From CAWEFA01 sp963808135 (lineage in GTDB: Bacteria; Bacteroidota; Bacteroidia; Bacteroidales; DTGW01): a stretch of 64,000 nt of DNA. The notes beneath the pieces were generated by a model. It was not told the DNA's origin. It saw nothing but the letters and a program-made list of their open reading frames with translations, and did not search any database. A program made the position numbers and the translations under genes. Positions 9,293 through 18,677 of the stretch are shown one piece after another; within the stretch, counting starts at the first letter, position 1, and each line of letters opens with the position of its first letter. The stretch covers positions 62,001-126,000 of the forward strand of contig CAWEFA010000124.1 in assembly GCA_963808135.1 (NCBI GenBank), written 5' to 3'.

Positions 9293-10537
9293 TTAACTAT
9301 ACCTTATGGTTTCAGCCGGGCTGAATTTTGAAATAATGTATGAGGGGATAATAAGCATAAGCACGGTTAGCAAAATGCTTCCGAAGTTTAACGCCACAAT
9401 TTGCCAAAGGTTTAGGGCAATCGGGATATGGCCGATATAATAAGTGGCAGGGTCGAGTTTGAAAAAACCCGAATATTTTTGAAACAGGCAAATACCAATA
9501 CCAATGAGGTTACCCCAAAACAGCCCTTTTAGCACAAGAAACCCCGATTCAAATATAAACACTTCGCGAACACTTTTATTTTTTGCCCCCAAAGCCTTGA
9601 GTATGCCTATCATGTTTGTCCTGTCGAGTATAAGTATCAGTTGTCCCGAGATCATATTAAAACCGCTGACAGCAATCATAAGAATTAATATAATCAGCAC
9701 GTTAATATCCTGAAGGTTTAGCCAGTCGAAAATCTGGGGATATTTCTCTTTGATACTCATAACTCGCAGCGATTCGCCTTCTTCAGTGTAGCTATACCCG
9801 ACTATGTCGCTGACACGAATTGCCATTTCGTCGATTTTTTCAAATTCGCCTACATTTACCTCAAAACCGCTTATCTGATCATTATCCCAGTTATTAAGTT
9901 TACGGATATGCCCAATATCACAAAGAATAAATATTTTATCCATTTCCTCCACGCTTGTTTCGTAAATTCCACAAATGTTGAATTTTCGGGTTCTCGGAGG
10001 ATCCTGTACAAAATACATTACAAATGAATCGCCAAGCTTCAATTTAAGAAGTTTTGCTATATATTTTGAAATAACTACATTATTGGTTTTTACAGAATCC
10101 GTAACTTTAAATGTAGTTCCCTGGATAAGATTTTTTTTGAAAAAAGTCCAGTCAAAATCGCTGCCTACGCCTTTTAAAACTACACCCTGCATATCGGTTG
10201 CAGTTTTAATAATACCGGCTTTTGTGGCAAACTCCTGTACATGTTGTACGCCGGGCAATTTAATCAGCTCGGGCAAAAATTCCTGTTTGCAACTTATAGG
10301 TTTTGTTTCATAAGAAGTATTGGAATCGTAATTTACTATTTGAATATGCGATCCGAAACCCACAATTTTATTACGTATTTCCTTTTTAAAGCCAAACAAA
10401 ATAGCAATGGAAATAATCATAACCGCAATACAAAGCGCTATACCAAACACCGCAACACTTACAAGCGAATTTGATATATTGCGCGTGCCCTCCTTGAACG
10501 CCATCTGCCTGCGGGCTATAAAAAATTCTAATCTCAC
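9293..10537 (-). CDS. FtsX/LolC-like ABC transporter permease
   Basis: The 414-aa protein has one membrane segment near the N-terminus (about residues 27-50), a large periplasmic MacB-type domain (about 50-270), and three further membrane segments at the C-terminus (about 280-400), the usual FtsX/MacB permease layout. The N-terminus MRLEFFIARRQMAF with FKEGTRNISNSLVSVAVFG is typical of Bacteroidota LolC/LolE-like lipoprotein-release permeases. The ATPase partner is not adjacent. A likely role is extraction of lipoproteins from the inner membrane, but FtsX-like permeases also handle other cargo. A -7-like box lies 23 bases upstream of the start. Confidence 0.82.
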   Translation of the reverse strand: MRLEFFIARRQMAFKEGTRNISNSLVSVAVFGIALCIAVMIISIAILFGFKKEIRNKIVGFGSHIQIVNYDSNTSYETKPISCKQEFLPELIKLPGVQHVQEFATKAGIIKTATDMQGVVLKGVGSDFDWTFFKKNLIQGTTFKVTDSVKTNNVVISKYIAKLLKLKLGDSFVMYFVQDPPRTRKFNICGIYETSVEEMDKIFILCDIGHIRKLNNWDNDQISGFEVNVGEFEKIDEMAIRVSDIVGYSYTEEGESLRVMSIKEKYPQIFDWLNLQDINVLIILILMIAVSGFNMISGQLILILDRTNMIGILKALGAKNKSVREVFIFESGFLVLKGLFWGNLIGIGICLFQKYSGFFKLDPATYYIGHIPIALNLWQIVALNFGSILLTVLMLIIPSYIISKFSPAETIRYS

Positions 10538-10559
10538 AAACTATAATTTTGAATAGCTG

Positions 10560-10567
10560 CAAATGTA
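10560..10567 (-). promoter_or_regulatory. Possible -7 promoter box for the FtsX-like gene
   Basis: On the minus strand the sequence is TACATTTG, a match to the Bacteroidota TAnnTTTG box. It is 22 bases upstream of the start codon at 10537. No clear TTG was found at the -33 spacing, so only the -7 element is supported. Confidence 0.35.
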
Positions 10568-10600
10568 ACAAAAGAACCAATCTCTCTTTTTTAATTTTGT

Positions 10601-10608
10601 TATTTTTG
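10601..10608 (+). promoter_or_regulatory. Possible -7 promoter box for the DUF1343 gene
   Basis: TATTTTTG matches TAnnTTTG and lies about 50 bases before the TTG start at 10660. No good -33 TTG is seen at 18-20 bases, so confidence is low. Confidence 0.3.
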
Positions 10609-10659
10609 TAAAATTTATAAAATTAAAATTGGTTCAATAATTCTTTTTATTTTTATTAC

Positions 10660-11862
10660 TTGAACAACCCTATTATTAATATAAAACACAAAAAATATTT
10701 CCGTTTTGAGAAGTTTATAATCTTAGCAGTAAGTTTTATTTTTTTTGTGCAAGCTTTTGAGTCTGTCAAATCTCAAAATATAATTCCGGCTGCATACAGG
10801 ACTGAAGAATATTTCCCTCTATTAATGGGCAGATCAATAGCGTTGGTGGGCAACCAGGCTTCAAAATTAGGTCGAATACATATTTTAGATACATTAATTA
10901 AAAGCGGGATAACCATTCGAAAAATTTTTTGTCCCGAACATGGGTTTCGTGGAAATATTGGCGCGGGTGAAAAAGTAAAATCAACGACAGATTCTTTAAC
11001 TGGTATCCGCATTATTTCGCTTTATGGCAAGCATATAAAGCCAAAAGCAGATGAACTGGCCGATGTAGACGTTGTGTTATTTGATATCCAGGATGTGGGT
11101 GTTCGTTTTTATACATATATTTCCACCCTTCACTATATAATGGAAGCCTGCGCTGAAAACAAGAAAAAACTTGTATTGCTGGATAGGCCTAATCCGAATG
11201 GGTTTTATATTGACGGCCCAGTTTTAGACATGAAATACAAATCATTTGCTGGCATCCATCCTGTGCCGGTTGTTTATGGTATGACAATCGGGGAATATGC
11301 CCTTATGATAAACGGAGAAAAATGGCTGAAGAATAAAATGCAATGCAACCTTACAGTTATTGCATGTTTAAATTATAACCATAACAGCCGGTATATTCTT
11401 CCTGAGCGCCCTTCCCCAAATTTGCCAAACATGCAGGCTGTATACCTGTACCCTTCGCTGGCTTTGTTCGAAGGGACTTGCATAAATGTTGGCCGGGGAA
11501 CTTCTTTCCCTTTCCAGGTTTTCGGTCACCCGCAATTGCAACATTGCAATTTTGCTTATATTCCCCTCAGCATGCCTGAATCGCGAAAACCGCTCCATCA
11601 AAACGAATTATGTAACGGATTTGATTTAAGGCAAACCATTTTGCCCGATTCAGATAAATTCACAATTAAGTGGCTGATTTTCGCATACAAGAATTCGCCT
11701 GAGAACCAGAACTTTTTTAATAATTATTTCTACAACTTATGTGGAAACCGGGAACTTGAAAAACAAATAATAAATGGCTTAAGCGAGGAAGAAATTAAAG
11801 ATAGCTGGAAAGCAGATATTAAAAAATTTATAGCCATTAGGGCTAAGTATCTGATATATTAA
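10660..11862 (+). CDS. DUF1343 / NamZ-like exo-beta-N-acetylmuramidase
   Basis: The 400-aa protein belongs to the DUF1343 family (NamZ), some members of which cleave N-acetylmuramic acid from the non-reducing end of peptidoglycan fragments. Family motifs seen are FCPEHGFRGNIGAGEK (about residues 88-103), VVLFDIQDVGVRFYTYIST and LLDRPNPNGFYIDGP, then GMTIGEYALMINGEKWL and PSPNLPNMQAVYLYPSLALF. A hydrophobic segment near residues 18-38 suggests a signal peptide and export. The frame starts at TTG (10660); no better ATG precedes the signal segment, so the exact start is uncertain. It diverges from the FtsX-like gene and probably serves cell-wall recycling. Confidence 0.85.
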   Translation: MNNPIINIKHKKYFRFEKFIILAVSFIFFVQAFESVKSQNIIPAAYRTEEYFPLLMGRSIALVGNQASKLGRIHILDTLIKSGITIRKIFCPEHGFRGNIGAGEKVKSTTDSLTGIRIISLYGKHIKPKADELADVDVVLFDIQDVGVRFYTYISTLHYIMEACAENKKKLVLLDRPNPNGFYIDGPVLDMKYKSFAGIHPVPVVYGMTIGEYALMINGEKWLKNKMQCNLTVIACLNYNHNSRYILPERPSPNLPNMQAVYLYPSLALFEGTCINVGRGTSFPFQVFGHPQLQHCNFAYIPLSMPESRKPLHQNELCNGFDLRQTILPDSDKFTIKWLIFAYKNSPENQNFFNNYFYNLCGNRELEKQIINGLSEEEIKDSWKADIKKFIAIRAKYLIY

Positions 11863-12250
11863 ATTCATTCTAAATTATTAAATATCTGGCTATTTGTTAT
11901 ATATTGTTATCTCGAACATTGTTTAAACTTGCCCCATCCTTCATCTTCAATTTATTTTAAATTTAAGCTTAAAATCATAGTTCAAGACAATTAAATAAAA
12001 ACTTGATTTTTAAATAAATATTTTTACTTTTGAAAGGCAGTGGTTTCTTTTAATTAAAATATCTGTAGTTAGATAAAACTGTTGGATTTAAAGGCATTAT
12101 AAGTGAATTATTAGAAACATTAAATTAAATTATTTTCATTTGCATGGTACGTTAGAAGAATTTATTGCCAATTTTATTTTTTTTGAATTTAAATATTATA
12201 AATACTAAATTAAACTAAATAAATTGTTGTTAAACCATTATTAATTAACT
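11863..12250. other. Intergenic region and trpB leader
   Basis: This is 388 bases of AT-rich DNA with no gene seen. It contains the trpB promoter (12003-12032) and then about 210 bases of apparent 5' leader. I see no short Trp-rich leader peptide and no T-box-like element. Confidence 0.5.
12003..12032 (+). promoter_or_regulatory. Bacteroidota-type promoter for trpB
   Basis: TTG at 12003-12005 is followed by exactly 19 bases and TACTTTTG at 12025-12032. This matches the TTG-N19-TAnnTTTG consensus for the primary sigma factor of the phylum. The predicted transcript start near 12038 leaves a leader of about 210 bases before the ATG at 12251. Confidence 0.6.
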
Positions 12251-13645
12251 ATGAGCAAGATTAACAAAGTAAATCTCGAAATTAAAGATATACCAAAACA
12301 ATGGTATAATCTTGCAGCTGATCTGCCTTCGCCAATGCAGCCGCCTTTGGGTCCTGATGGCAAGCCTGTAACACCCGACATGTTGGCTCCGGTATTTCCG
12401 ATGAATCTTATTGAACAAGAAGTAAGCACCAAACGATGGATTGATATTCCAGAAGGTGTTTTGGATCTGCTTTATCGATGGAGGCCTTCCCCACTGCATA
12501 GGGCTGTTCACTTGGAAAAAGCGTTAGGTACGCCCGCTAAAATTTATTATAAAAATGAAAGTTTATCTCCGGCAGGCAGCCATAAGCCAAATACTGCAGT
12601 TGCACAGGCATGGTATAATAAAGAATTTGGCATTAAAAAGATAGTAACTGAAACAGGAGCCGGACAATGGGGAAGCGCCCTTGCTTTTGCATGTGCCCTG
12701 TTAAACCTTGAATGTAAGGTTTATATGGTTCGTATAAGCTTTGACCAAAAGCCATTTAGAAAGCTGATGATGCAAACCTGGGGAGCTACCTGTATTGCAA
12801 GCCCAAGCACTATGACAAATGCCGGGCGCGCTATTCTTGAAAAAGACCCTGACACTCCAGGCAGCTTAGGAATTGCTATCAGCGAGGCTATTGAAGAAGC
12901 TGTAACTGATCCGGGTGGAAAAACCAGGTATGCATTAGGCAGTGTATTGAACCATGTAATGCTACATCAGACAATTATTGGCCTCGAAGCAAAAATTCAA
13001 TTAAAAAAATTTGGTGAAAAAAAGGTAGATGTAGTTATAGGATGTGCCGGCGGCGGTAGCAATTTTGCTGGCCTGTCATTTCCATTTGTTTGCGATAAAA
13101 TACATGGTGCTAAAATTGATATTATCCCGGTTGAGCCATCCTCTTGTCCTACAATGACAAAAGCGCCGTTTATGTACGACCATGGCGATACGGCAAAAAT
13201 GACGCCATTGTTACCAATGCACAGTTTAGGCCATACATTTATTCCAGCCCCTATTCATGCTGGAGGCTTACGCTATCATGGCATGTCGCCATTAGTAAGC
13301 CAGGCTATTGTTGAAGGCCTGGTAACTCCTTTAGCCATTAATCAAACAGAATGTTACGAATCAGCTTTACTCTTTGCCAAAACCGAAGGTATCATTCCTG
13401 CTCCTGAAACCAGCCATGCTATTGCCGCTACAATCAGGGAAGCTAAAAAAGCAAAGGAAGAAGGCAAAGAAAAAGTGATTTTATTTAATTTCTCAGGACA
13501 CGGATTAATGGATTTAGTCGGATACGACAAGTTTTTGCGTGGCGAATTAACTGACTACGAACTGCCGCAAAACGAAATAAACCGTTTCCTCGAACCGCTT
13601 AAAAATTTGCCTAAACCGGAAGTTCATAAAACCGGCAAGTGGTAA
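12251..13645 (+). CDS. trpB: Tryptophan synthase beta chain, TrpB2 type
   Basis: The 464-aa PLP enzyme condenses indole with serine to make tryptophan. The length and the N-terminal block WYNLAADLPSPMQPPLGPDG are typical of the TrpB2 subfamily rather than TrpB1. The cofactor lysine is K112 in SLSPAGSHKPNTA. The phosphate-binding glycine loop is GCAGGGSNFAGLSFPF, and HAGGLRYHG is another TrpB2 signature. No trpA lies next to it, in keeping with TrpB2, which often acts alone or salvages indole. It has its own promoter and a strong terminator, so it looks monocistronic. Confidence 0.93.
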   Translation: MSKINKVNLEIKDIPKQWYNLAADLPSPMQPPLGPDGKPVTPDMLAPVFPMNLIEQEVSTKRWIDIPEGVLDLLYRWRPSPLHRAVHLEKALGTPAKIYYKNESLSPAGSHKPNTAVAQAWYNKEFGIKKIVTETGAGQWGSALAFACALLNLECKVYMVRISFDQKPFRKLMMQTWGATCIASPSTMTNAGRAILEKDPDTPGSLGIAISEAIEEAVTDPGGKTRYALGSVLNHVMLHQTIIGLEAKIQLKKFGEKKVDVVIGCAGGGSNFAGLSFPFVCDKIHGAKIDIIPVEPSSCPTMTKAPFMYDHGDTAKMTPLLPMHSLGHTFIPAPIHAGGLRYHGMSPLVSQAIVEGLVTPLAINQTECYESALLFAKTEGIIPAPETSHAIAATIREAKKAKEEGKEKVILFNFSGHGLMDLVGYDKFLRGELTDYELPQNEINRFLEPLKNLPKPEVHKTGKW

Positions 13646-13663
13646 GAATAACCTTAATAATTC

Positions 13664-13702
13664 AAAACCCGGAATAAATATTAAATTTTTCCGGGTTTTT
13701 TA
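13664..13702. terminator. Terminator between trpB and a PII gene
   Basis: AAAACCCGGAA (13664-13674) pairs with TTCCGGGTTTT (13689-13699), followed by T residues. It ends trpB on the plus strand. The A-run on the other side means it could also serve the PII gene ending at 13738. Confidence 0.8.
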
Positions 13703-13737
13703 TGGTAATTACAAATTACCACTTTAAAATATTGAAT

Positions 13738-14106
13738 TTAATTTGTGATAACCGGTTCATCTTCTTTCAAATAAAGCGCTTCGGGAACTTTTTCGCCTGT
13801 CCTGATTCGTATAACATCTCCTATGTCTGAAACAAAAATTTTGCCATCACCAATAATGCCTGTTTGTGCAGCTCTTATGATTGCGTCAATTGTTTTCTGT
13901 GCATTCTGGTCGCGCACTATAATAGATAACATTCTTCTTTGTATACGGTTAGCTTCAAACACTGCTCCTCTATAAATATGTCCTTCGGTTTCTTTTCCAA
14001 CTCCCGTAACATCCCAATACGTAAAAAACTGTATATCCACATCATGCAAAGCTATTTTCACATCTTCAAATTTTGCTTTACGAATAATTGCTTCAATTTT
14101 TTTCAT
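13738..14106 (-). CDS. PII nitrogen regulatory protein, paralogue 1
   Basis: The 122-aa protein is a PII signal transducer that binds ATP/ADP and usually 2-oxoglutarate and docks on Amt channels. The start MKKIEAIIRKAKFEDVKIAL, the B-loop TGIIGDGKIF and the C-loop RIRTGEK are intact. The T-loop differs from E. coli GlnB: position 39 is Glu not Gln, the loop is one residue shorter, the residue at the Tyr51 site is Phe (YRGAVF), and Lys58 is Arg. Classic uridylylation at Tyr51 is therefore not possible. It lies downstream of an Amt gene (14472-15849) but a terminator and an inverted repeat separate them, so it may have its own promoter. Confidence 0.9.
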   Translation of the reverse strand: MKKIEAIIRKAKFEDVKIALHDVDIQFFTYWDVTGVGKETEGHIYRGAVFEANRIQRRMLSIIVRDQNAQKTIDAIIRAAQTGIIGDGKIFVSDIGDVIRIRTGEKVPEALYLKEDEPVITN

Positions 14107-14285
14107 TTTAATAAACTATTAATTTAAAATTGTTACTAATCCACATTTTATAAATGCAAATTTAAGATAAATTTTTAAATTTTAAAGATTCTGCTGATTA
14201 TTATTTATTGATTTACAATTAGATATGAAGTATAAAAATGGGTAATAAAAATGAATTTCTATGTTTTTAGCTGTTATAGCACATA

Positions 14286-14340
14286 TTTACATAAGGTATA
14301 AAGTCAAAATAATATATTTGAATTTTACACCTTATGTAAA
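14286..14340. promoter_or_regulatory. Long inverted repeat upstream of PII paralogue 1
   Basis: TTTACATAAGGTATAAA (14286-14302) and its inverted partner TTTACATAAGGTGTAAA (14324-14340, minus strand) match at 16 of 17 positions around a 21-base centre. It is about 180 bases upstream of the PII start. It could be an operator for a dimeric regulator or a hairpin. No T-run follows. Confidence 0.55.
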
Positions 14341-14354
14341 TTTAGGGGATAATT

Positions 14355-14392
14355 AAAAAAAACGGAAAATTATTAATTCTCCGTTTTTTTTT
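14355..14392 (-). terminator. Terminator of the first Amt gene
   Basis: AAAAAAAACGGA and TCCGTTTTTTTTT form a hairpin (loop about 13 bases) ending in a U-run on the minus strand. It is about 80 bases past the Amt stop at 14472. Confidence 0.7.
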
Positions 14393-14471
14393 CTTTATTT
14401 CTTTTTTATTAGAAATACCATAAAAAATTGTCAATAATAATCATTAATTGCTTATTACTATTTTTAAATTA

Positions 14472-15849
14472 TCATTCAGCTTCGGTATAGGCAATTTCTT
14501 CATGCTGGCTAATGTCCAAACCATCATTTTCCTCTGAAACACTTGCTCTGATGCCAAATAATTTATCTACAATTTTATAAAGTATAAAAGTCAGCAACAA
14601 GCAATAAATAGCTGAAACACCGACTGCCAATGCCTGAATACCAAATTGTCTGGGATTTCCATATAATACTCCGCTATAAGCTTTTTGAATTGCAGGATTA
14701 GCAAATACACCAACCAATAACGAGCCTAATATACCTGCAACTCCGTGCACACCAAAAACATCTAATGAATCGTCATATTTAAATTTAATTTTTACAGTTC
14801 CTACCATTATATAACAAGTTATAGCGCTTACAATGCTTATAACAAAAGCAGCCTGAAGATTAACAAAGCCTGCAGTTGGTGTTATAGCAGCCAGCCCTGC
14901 AACAGCACCTGTACAAAATCCCACAGTAGTTGGCTTTTTATTAATTATCCAGTCTAAAATAACCCATGTCATTGCGGCAGTAGATGCTGCAATGTGTGTT
15001 ACAAGAAAAGCATTAGCCGCTACCCCGTCAGCAGCTAGTCCCACTTCCTGCATTAAATCCAAACCAACCGACCCACAATAATCCTGTTCCAATAACTACA
15101 AAGGGAATATTATGTGGTGAAACAGAAAATCCATCTTCATAATATTTTCTTCTTCCAATCATTATTGCCATAACGAGAGCCGATAAGCCTGCTGACAAAT
15201 GAACAACAATACCGCCTGCAAAATCCAAAACGCCCATCTTATTGAGCCAGCCGTCGGAGGACCAAATCCAATGTGCTAAAGGATTGTAAACCAATATGGC
15301 CCATAATAAACTAAATACTAAAAACCCTTTGAATTTAATGCGTTCAGCAAATGCGCCTATTATTAATGCAGGAGTAATTACTGCAAACATGCACTGGTAT
15401 AATACAAATACCAAATGAGGTATCGGTTGTTGAGGCATTGAAACCATATATGGACTGGCATCGTTCACCCCGATACCATTAAGAAAAGCCCATTTAAACC
15501 CTCCAATATACGGAGATAATAGCCCGTTTGATGAACCAAATGCATTACTATACCCAAAAATCACCCATTCAATGCTTATTGCCGCTGTTAAAATGAAACA
15601 TTGCATTAATATATTCAATACGTTTTTTCTACGTACAAGACCACCATAAAATAAAGCTAATCCCGGAATTGTCATCATCAGCACAAAGGCAGTTGAAACC
15701 AACATCCATGCCGTATTTCCAATATTAATTGAGGGCGAAGCTGTACTTACATTTCCGTTTTGAGCTAAAATACTTGTTAAAATTGAAGGTATAAATAGCA
15801 GAATTAAACATAATAAAACCTTTTTGAACAGAATTTTATTCATGACCAT
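14472..15849 (-). pseudogene. amt: Ammonium transporter paralogue 1, broken by a one-base insertion
   Basis: Two overlapping frames make one Amt. The first starts at 15849 with a signal peptide (MVMNKILFKKVLLCLILLF), has TIPGLALFYGGLVRRKNVLN and the first twin-His segment GGIVVHLSAGL, and ends early at WFGFNAGSGTSC. The second frame resumes as GLAADGVAANAF and reaches DDSLDVFGVHGVAG, which holds the second twin His. Dropping one base near 15039 restores GWFGFNAGSGLAADGV, as in the intact paralogue at 16123-17553. The C-tail (GLDISQHEEIAYTEAE) is nearly identical to that paralogue, so the two are recent duplicates. Amt proteins conduct ammonium across the inner membrane under PII control. Confidence 0.9.
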
Positions 15850-16044
15850 ATCCTTTCCAATAATTAGTTAATAAACTTTCCTTAATTTTTCCTTTCCGGC
15901 GACAAAAATAAAATCTTTTTTAAATAAAATTCAGTATATTTTAATTTATTTAATCATATTTCAATTTTAACCATACATATTAGGTATTTGATTTTATATT
16001 TTAATATTGTTTTTATTGTGAATATATATTTTAAAGGGGTATAA

Positions 16045-16080
16045 TAAAAAACGGAGATATTTATAAAAATATCTCCGTTA
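16045..16080 (-). terminator. Terminator of the second Amt gene
   Basis: AACGGAGATATTT (16050-16062) pairs with AAATATCTCCGTT (16067-16079). The minus strand continues into a T-rich stretch. It sits 43 bases past the stop of the Amt gene at 16123. Confidence 0.8.
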
Positions 16081-16122
16081 ACCGAACTGCGTTGAAAACT
16101 AATTATTGGAAAGGATCAAGGA

Positions 16123-17553
16123 TTACTCAGCTTCGGTATATGCAATTTCATTATGCTGTGAAATATCAAGACCTGTGGCTTCTTCATCAGCAGTAGCCCT
16201 AACCCCTAACGTTAAATCAACTATTTTAAACAAAATGGCAGTTATCACTGAAGTATATATAATTGTAGCAACAACAGCGATTACCTGTATCCCGAATTGT
16301 TTTGGGTTGCCATAAAACGCGCCGCTACAAGCGCTTTGCACTGTAGCAGTAGCAAATAATCCGGTTGCAAGCGCACCCCACAAACCGCCTATACCATGAA
16401 CGCCAAATGCATCAAGAGAATCATCATAACCAAATTTTGGTTTTACAATACCTACCATAATAAAACAAAATACTGAAACCAATAAACCTATTACTAAAGC
16501 TCCGGTGACATCAACAAAACCAGATGCAGGTGTAATGGCAACCAAACCTGCAACAGCTCCGGTGCAGATTCCAACAATGGTAGGTTTTTTATTTATAAAC
16601 CAATCTAACAACGCCCACGATAATGCAGCCGCAGCAGTTGCAACGTGTGTTACAAGAAAAGCGCTTGCTGCAAGGCCATCAGAAGCCAATCCGCTCCCTG
16701 CATTAAAACCAAACCATCCTACCCACAAAAGTGCAGCACCGATTAATACAAGGGGTATACTATGCGGCTGTGTTCCGTGTCCGTTAACATATCTTCGTTT
16801 ACCAATCATTAATGCAGTAACAAGCGCAGCAAAGCCTGCATTGATATGAACAACCGTACCACCTGCAAAATCGAGCGCACCTAATTTTAATAGCCAACCA
16901 TCAGATGACCAAACCCAGTGGGCAACAGGGTTGTAAACAAAAAGCGCCCATAAAATAGTAAAAATCAGAAAGCCGCGAAACTTAATCCGTTCTGCAAATG
17001 CACCTATAATTAACGCGGGTGTAATTACTGCAAACATACATTGAAACAGAATAAAAACTAAATGAGGTATTGTGCCGATTGTTCCTCCTCCCGGAGCCGC
17101 TTGTGAATGCGAAACAAAGTATGGGCTTAAATCGGTAATTTTAATCCCTTTCAGAAAAGCCCAATCAAATCCACCGATATATGGAGCAAGAAAACCCTTT
17201 GACGATCCAAAAGCCATGCTGTAACCTATAATTACCCATTCTAAAGTAATTACAGCCGTTATAATGAAACACTGCATAAGAACGTTGAGAACATTTTTAC
17301 GACGCACCAGACCGCCATAAAACAAGGCAAGGCCAGGAATTGTCATTAGTAATACTAAAACTGTAGCCACAATCATCCAGGCTGTATCACCTGAATCGAC
17401 TTTGGGAGCAACTATCGTTGTAACATTAGTTGCTATAGGTTTAATCATTGTACCTGCTGTTTTTGTTGTATCCTGGGCATAAATATTGTTCCCAATAAAG
17501 CAAAAGATTAACATTGAGCAGACACTTATATATTTTAATATTCTTGTTTTCAT
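16123..17553 (-). CDS. amt: Ammonium transporter paralogue 2
   Basis: The intact 476-aa Amt has a cleavable signal peptide (MKTRILKYISVCSMLIFCF to about residue 26), then the 11-helix channel. Landmarks are TIPGLALFYGGLVRRKNVLN, HLVFILFQCMFAVITPALI, AFAERIKF, GGTVVHINAGF (first twin His) and DDSLDAFGVHGIGG (second twin His). The cytoplasmic tail GLDISQHNEIAYTEAE is the likely PII docking end. It follows a PII gene by 46 bases on the same strand and ends at a strong terminator, so PII-2 and this Amt form a two-gene operon, the usual glnK-amtB pairing. Confidence 0.95.
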   Translation of the reverse strand: MKTRILKYISVCSMLIFCFIGNNIYAQDTTKTAGTMIKPIATNVTTIVAPKVDSGDTAWMIVATVLVLLMTIPGLALFYGGLVRRKNVLNVLMQCFIITAVITLEWVIIGYSMAFGSSKGFLAPYIGGFDWAFLKGIKITDLSPYFVSHSQAAPGGGTIGTIPHLVFILFQCMFAVITPALIIGAFAERIKFRGFLIFTILWALFVYNPVAHWVWSSDGWLLKLGALDFAGGTVVHINAGFAALVTALMIGKRRYVNGHGTQPHSIPLVLIGAALLWVGWFGFNAGSGLASDGLAASAFLVTHVATAAAALSWALLDWFINKKPTIVGICTGAVAGLVAITPASGFVDVTGALVIGLLVSVFCFIMVGIVKPKFGYDDSLDAFGVHGIGGLWGALATGLFATATVQSACSGAFYGNPKQFGIQVIAVVATIIYTSVITAILFKIVDLTLGVRATADEEATGLDISQHNEIAYTEAE

Positions 17554-17599
17554 GATTTTTACTTTTTTAAATTCAAAATTATTTTTAACGAATTGGCAT

Positions 17600-17956
17600 T
17601 TATGATTCTTCTCCTTTTAAAAACAAAGCTTCAGGCCCTTTCTCGCCATTTCTTATGCGATATACCTCAAGTATGTCTGAAATAAAAATCTTTCCATCAC
17701 CCAATTCGCCTGTCTTGGCTGAATTAACAATTGCATTTACTGTTTTTTCTAAATTTTGATCCCTAACGATAATAGACAGATTCAAACGTTGGATTTTACT
17801 GGTATCGTAGGATTTGCCTCTAAAAATAATTTTTTCGGTTTCTTTTCCAATACCTGTCGCATCCCAATAAGTAAAAAAATGGATATCGATGTCTTGTAAT
17901 GCTTTTTTTACATCCTCGAACTTCGATTTGCGAATAATTGCTTCAATTTTTTTCAT
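17600..17956 (-). CDS. PII nitrogen regulatory protein, paralogue 2
   Basis: The 118-aa PII protein has the standard start MKKIEAIIRKSKFEDVKKAL, B-loop TGELGDGKIF and C-loop RIRNGEK. Of the three paralogues here it is the only one with Tyr at the uridylylation site (FRGKSY), but, like the others, it has Glu for Gln39 and Arg for Lys58, residues that shape the 2-oxoglutarate site in E. coli GlnB. It heads the operon with the intact Amt at 16123-17553. A 30-bp perfect palindrome lies 52 bases upstream of the start and may carry its control. The function is inferred to be gating of its neighbour. Confidence 0.92.
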   Translation of the reverse strand: MKKIEAIIRKSKFEDVKKALQDIDIHFFTYWDATGIGKETEKIIFRGKSYDTSKIQRLNLSIIVRDQNLEKTVNAIVNSAKTGELGDGKIFISDILEVYRIRNGEKGPEALFLKGEES

Positions 17957-18007
17957 ACCCTCTTTATTAATTAATAATTATAGTTTAAAAATCTTCCGTT
18001 TAAAAGT

Positions 18008-18037
18008 AAAAAACAATATCGATCGATATTGTTTTTT
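18008..18037. promoter_or_regulatory. Perfect 30-bp palindrome upstream of the PII-2/Amt operon
   Basis: The centre AATATCGATCGATATT is flanked by AAAAAAC on the left and GTTTTTT on the right, so all 30 bases are symmetric. It starts 52 bases upstream of the PII-2 start codon. It may be an operator for a dimeric regulator, or in RNA a hairpin followed by U residues acting as an attenuator. Confidence 0.55.
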
Positions 18038-18039
18038 AT

Positions 18040-18677
18040 CTGACAAAAATATATATTTTTTCTTTTATTGCCTACTTTTTTGTATTTATTTTATATATAT
18101 TTTTATTCTTTATAATTTTTTTGTATTTTTATTAGGGGTAAATATATGTTTTTATATATTATTTTAATTATGCACCTTTTTTTTGTAATTGTTTCCTATT
18201 TTATAAATTGATTTGTAAATGTTTATAAATAATCATAATAATATTTAATATTGTTATCTTTTTATCTATAATAATTTCAAATTAAAATTAAAAAATGATT
18301 AATAGATTAAATTTTATATTTTTTCTCTTTTTAGATTGTTTTTTAATCCATTATCCAATTAACTAACCATGCAATTATAAATTTTTGTTTCTAAATTTAA
18401 ATTGAATACTTTTTTGTATAATCACAGAATCATATTTTCATTCTTTCTGAATTTGTTTAGCACTTAATTTTAAGAAATTTGATTTAGCATTATGATAATT
18501 TGATTGCCAACCTATTATTGAAAGCATTGCAAAAAAAATATTAACATAGATTATTGTTCCATTCCTTGATTTTTTAACTCTACACTAAGATCATCAAAAA
18601 AGGGATAAAATTTTATTTATTTTTATCAGCGCTCGTATTATTGTTCTTTGCCTCTATTTAAAAAATTAGATTGCTTT
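18040..18677. other. AT-rich gene-free region
   Basis: About 640 bases that are extremely AT-rich, with long T and A runs. I see no gene, RNA or repeat that I can support. It separates the PII-2 operon from the end of the NhaD-like gene. Confidence 0.5.

Noticed and set aside
18040..18677. AT-rich stretch considered as a possible origin or RNA gene
   Set aside because: No DnaA-box cluster, palindrome or conserved RNA motif can be supported.
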